NCBI GenBank assembly: GCA_030141605.1
Contig: JAQGDQ010000212.1
Span: forward strand, 30,813 to 94,812
Direction of reading: 5' to 3'
DNA length: 64,000 nt
Source: Tubiluchus corallicola
Lineage: Eukaryota > Priapulida > Priapulimorpha > Priapulimorphida > Tubiluchidae
The notes beneath the pieces are model-generated. The model searched no databases and was not told where the DNA came from. It was given only the letters and a program-made list of their open reading frames with translations. The position numbers and the translations under genes are program-made. Shown here one piece after another: positions 61,735 to 64,000 of this stretch. The stretch's first letter is position 1, and each line of letters begins with the position of its first letter.

Positions 61735-62630
61735 GTAAGGAGATGGAATACAGTGAGGTGATGAGAAGGGTGAGGAAGAGATAGCGAGGAGAGAGTTGAG
61801 GTGAGGTTTTGTGAGGAGTGGTGAAGTGTGGTGAAGTGAGATCAAATGAACTGAAGTGTGGTGAGGGGAGGTGATGTGTGGTGAAGTGAGGTTCGATGAG
61901 GTGCGGGAAAAAAGGGTGTGAAAAAGTGAAATGAGTTGATGTGAAATGATGTGATATGAAGTGATGTGGTATTAGGTGATGTGGAGTGACGTGAGGTGGG
62001 GTGAAGTGTGTTGAGGTGTTGTGTGATGAAGTGAGGTGGGGTAAGGTGAGATGAGGTGATGTGTGGTGAAGTGAGATCAGGTGAGTTGAGGTTCGATGAG
62101 ATGCGGGAAAAAAGGGTGAGAAAAAGTGAAATGAGTTGATGTGAAATGATGTGATATAAAGTGATGTGGTATTAGGTGATGTGGAGTGACGTGAGGTGGG
62201 GTGAAGTGTGTTGAGGTGTTGTGTGATGAAGTGAGGTGGGGTAAGGTGAGGTGAGGTGATGTGATGTGTGGTGAAGTGAGATTAGGTGAGTTGAGGTTCG
62301 ATGAGATGCGGGAAAAAAGGGTGAGAAAAAGTGAAATGAGTTGATGTGAAATGATGTGATATGAAGTTAGGTGAGGTAAGCTGAGGTGAGGCGAGGTGTG
62401 GTGAGATGATATTAGGTGATGTGGGGTGACGTGAGGTGGGGTGAAGTGTGTTGAGGTGTTGTGTGATGAAGTGAGGTGGGGTAAGGTGAGGTGAGGTGAG
62501 CAGAAATGAGTGAAGCTGGGGTGAAGTGTGGCAAAATAGGTGAGGTTAGGTGAAGTGACATGATATACAGGGAGATGAGATGAGACGTTAAGAGATAAGA
62601 TGTGGTGTGGTGTGGTGTGAAGGAGCAAGC
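61735..62630. repeat. Degenerate GTGAG pentanucleotide array with ~190-bp higher-order repeat
   Basis: G-rich GTGAGGTGAxGT units. A block with GATGAGATGCGGGAAAAAAG, AAAGTGAAATGAGTTGATGT and GTGTTGAGGTGTTGTGTGAT recurs three times (about 61895, 62095 and 62295), so the decayed array has been re-amplified in larger units. The 217-residue minus frame (62077-62730) is Pro/His/Ser-rich repeat translation. Confidence 0.88.
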
Positions 62631-63280
62631 TGTTTACCCAGTTTTTGTCGTTTTCATGGCGATGACTTTTTGACACTACGTCATAATGGGGAAATGACAA
62701 ATTCTTGATTTCAAAATCGACATTTTTCACAGCTGTTACGCGTTCAGTTTAAACTCGGTCGTTTGTTAACGTTTGCCGCTTTTTTATCGTTCCTATAATG
62801 CCTTGCGCAACTTAGCGATAAAACGACAACAAAACGCGCCAATAAACTTTATTCGATGCGCTTTTATTGTGACCACAATCAACGTTCTCGTGTGTATTTG
62901 AAGCCGCGATGTTCATGTGATTAGTGGTCGGTGAAAATGATTTATTTATAACGTCTGCCCATTTTTCCTTAATGGCCTCTGTGGTTGCCATGTCCATATC
63001 TATGGAGTATGTATGCAACATATTTATACAAGAGGAGTAGAGGTCGTACTAGACAAGCGTTAACGTCGTTTAAGAATGTAAACATTCGGACCGCTTCAGA
63101 CGTCTGTCTGCAAGATGTGGTGATGAAGAAGAAGAAACGATCATTACTACTACACCAAGAAGGTGTCTACACGAGTTGGTTTTTGATAGTGAAATGAATA
63201 TGAATAAGAACTTGTATACATTAAAATGGTGTGAAAATCTGAAACGTCCTCTAGTCAGTATTGTGGTACTAGTAATGCTA
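62631..63280. other. Unassigned region
   Basis: Unique sequence of more balanced composition than its flanks. The minus frame 62812-63021 (MATTEAIKEKWADVINKSF onwards) is the most protein-like open stretch but matches no recognised family and lacks clear splice partners; kept as undecided. Confidence 0.3.
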
Positions 63281-63405
63281 GATGACAATAACGATGACGA
63301 CGACGACGATGATGATGATGATGGTGATAATGATGACGATAGCGACGACGACGACGATGATGATGGTGATAATAGTAATGATGACGATGATAACAATATG
63401 AGGCG
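63281..63405. repeat. (GAC/GAT)n triplet array
   Basis: Imperfect GAC/GAT/AAT triplets. The Asp/Asn-rich plus frame is an artefact. Confidence 0.9.
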
Positions 63406-63419
63406 ATTTTATGTGCTTT

Positions 63420-63610
63420 AGTTTTATTCTGCAAAAGAAGAAAGATAGAGAGAAAAATGAAAGAAATAAAAAATAAAGAAAGAAAGGAGAAGAAAAAGGA
63501 AAAAATTATAAAGAAAGAGAGGCAAGAAAGAAGGAAAGAAAGGAAAAAAGAAGAAATGAATGAAAAAACGAAATAATGAAAGAAATGAATAAAAAAAGAA
63601 AGAATGAAAA

Positions 63611-63678
<68 letters not shown>

Positions 63679-64000
63679 AGGAAGGAAGGAAGGAAAGCAA
63701 AAAAGAAAGAAGGAAAGCAAAAAAGAAAGAAAGAAAAAAAGAAGAAAGGGAAAAAATGACGAAAGAAAGAAAGTATGAATGAAAAAAATGAAAAAATGAA
63801 AGAAAAAGTAGAGAAAAGAAGGAAGCAAAGAAGGAAAAAGGAGAAAGTGACAAAGAAACGGAAGAAAAAGAAAAGAAAGGAAGAAAGATAATACTTGAAA
63901 AGCAGAGATAGTAAAAGAAGAAAGAAAAATAATTTAAGACTAAGGAAAGAAAATAACAAAAAAGGAAAAGAAAGAAAAGAACCAAAGGCAAGAAATAAAT
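63420..64000. repeat. (GAAA)n array
   Basis: Purine-rich tetranucleotide array, purest at 63610-63680, continuing to the window edge. Long Phe/Ser/Leu frames on the minus strand are artefacts. Confidence 0.95.

Noticed and set aside
62812-63021. 69-residue minus-strand frame as an exon
   Set aside because: Composition is plausible but no family, splice partner or phase link to the kinase gene could be shown; left as unassigned.

Overview
This window is AT-rich animal (metazoan) nuclear DNA. There are no operons, the recognisable coding sequence is cut into short exons with GT/AG boundaries, and the rest is introns packed with microsatellites, minisatellites, non-LTR retrotransposon remnants and small inverted-repeat DNA transposons. 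The gene content (a receptor tyrosine kinase) is specific to animals and their close relatives. The species cannot be named from the sequence. A 986-base run of N (40515-41500) is an assembly gap inside a tandem array.

The main gene lies on the minus strand from at least 42915 down to 17060. Seven exons with matching splice phases were assembled by eye: an EGF-like exon (42778-42915), an exon with stalk, transmembrane helix, juxtamembrane NPxY motif and glycine loop (37575-37973), and five kinase exons (36458-36619, 29626-29744, 28272-28445, 25513-25671, 17060-17338). Together they encode about 475 residues of a type I receptor tyrosine kinase with every catalytic motif intact. The kinase most resembles the Trk/ROR/MuSK group by motif memory. 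A further phase-compatible upstream exon is proposed at 60221-60304. The true 5' end (signal peptide, promoter) was not found and may lie beyond 64000.

A second, unidentified gene may run on the plus strand at the left, convergent with the kinase. It is supported by an exon at 2806-2956 with a strong GTAAGT donor and a phase-compatible small exon at 8552-8593.

The remainder, left to right: a LINE tail and a nested pair of inverted-repeat transposons (0-2.8 kb); 34-, 55-, ~53- and 44-bp minisatellites (3.2-12.5 kb); several non-autonomous transposon families with TTAA-flanked or 18-bp terminal inverted repeats (recurring at 1, 12.7, 14.9, 16, 23.4, 34-35, 36.7, 51, 57.5 and 58.2 kb); CT/GA arrays; (ACTAC)n pentanucleotide arrays (22.6-24.5 kb); and minisatellites inside the kinase introns (25.7-27.7, 30.1-31.1, 38.0-38.6, 39.1-41.5, 42.9-43.6 kb). 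At 49-51.5 kb a short DNA transposon was split by a LINE, which was itself hit by a hAT-type MITE. The last 5 kb are mostly CT, ACT, GTGAG and GAAA simple repeats.

The most interesting patterns are minisatellites that abut, or include, splice acceptors of the kinase gene, and a dense nested-transposon record that gives relative insertion ages.
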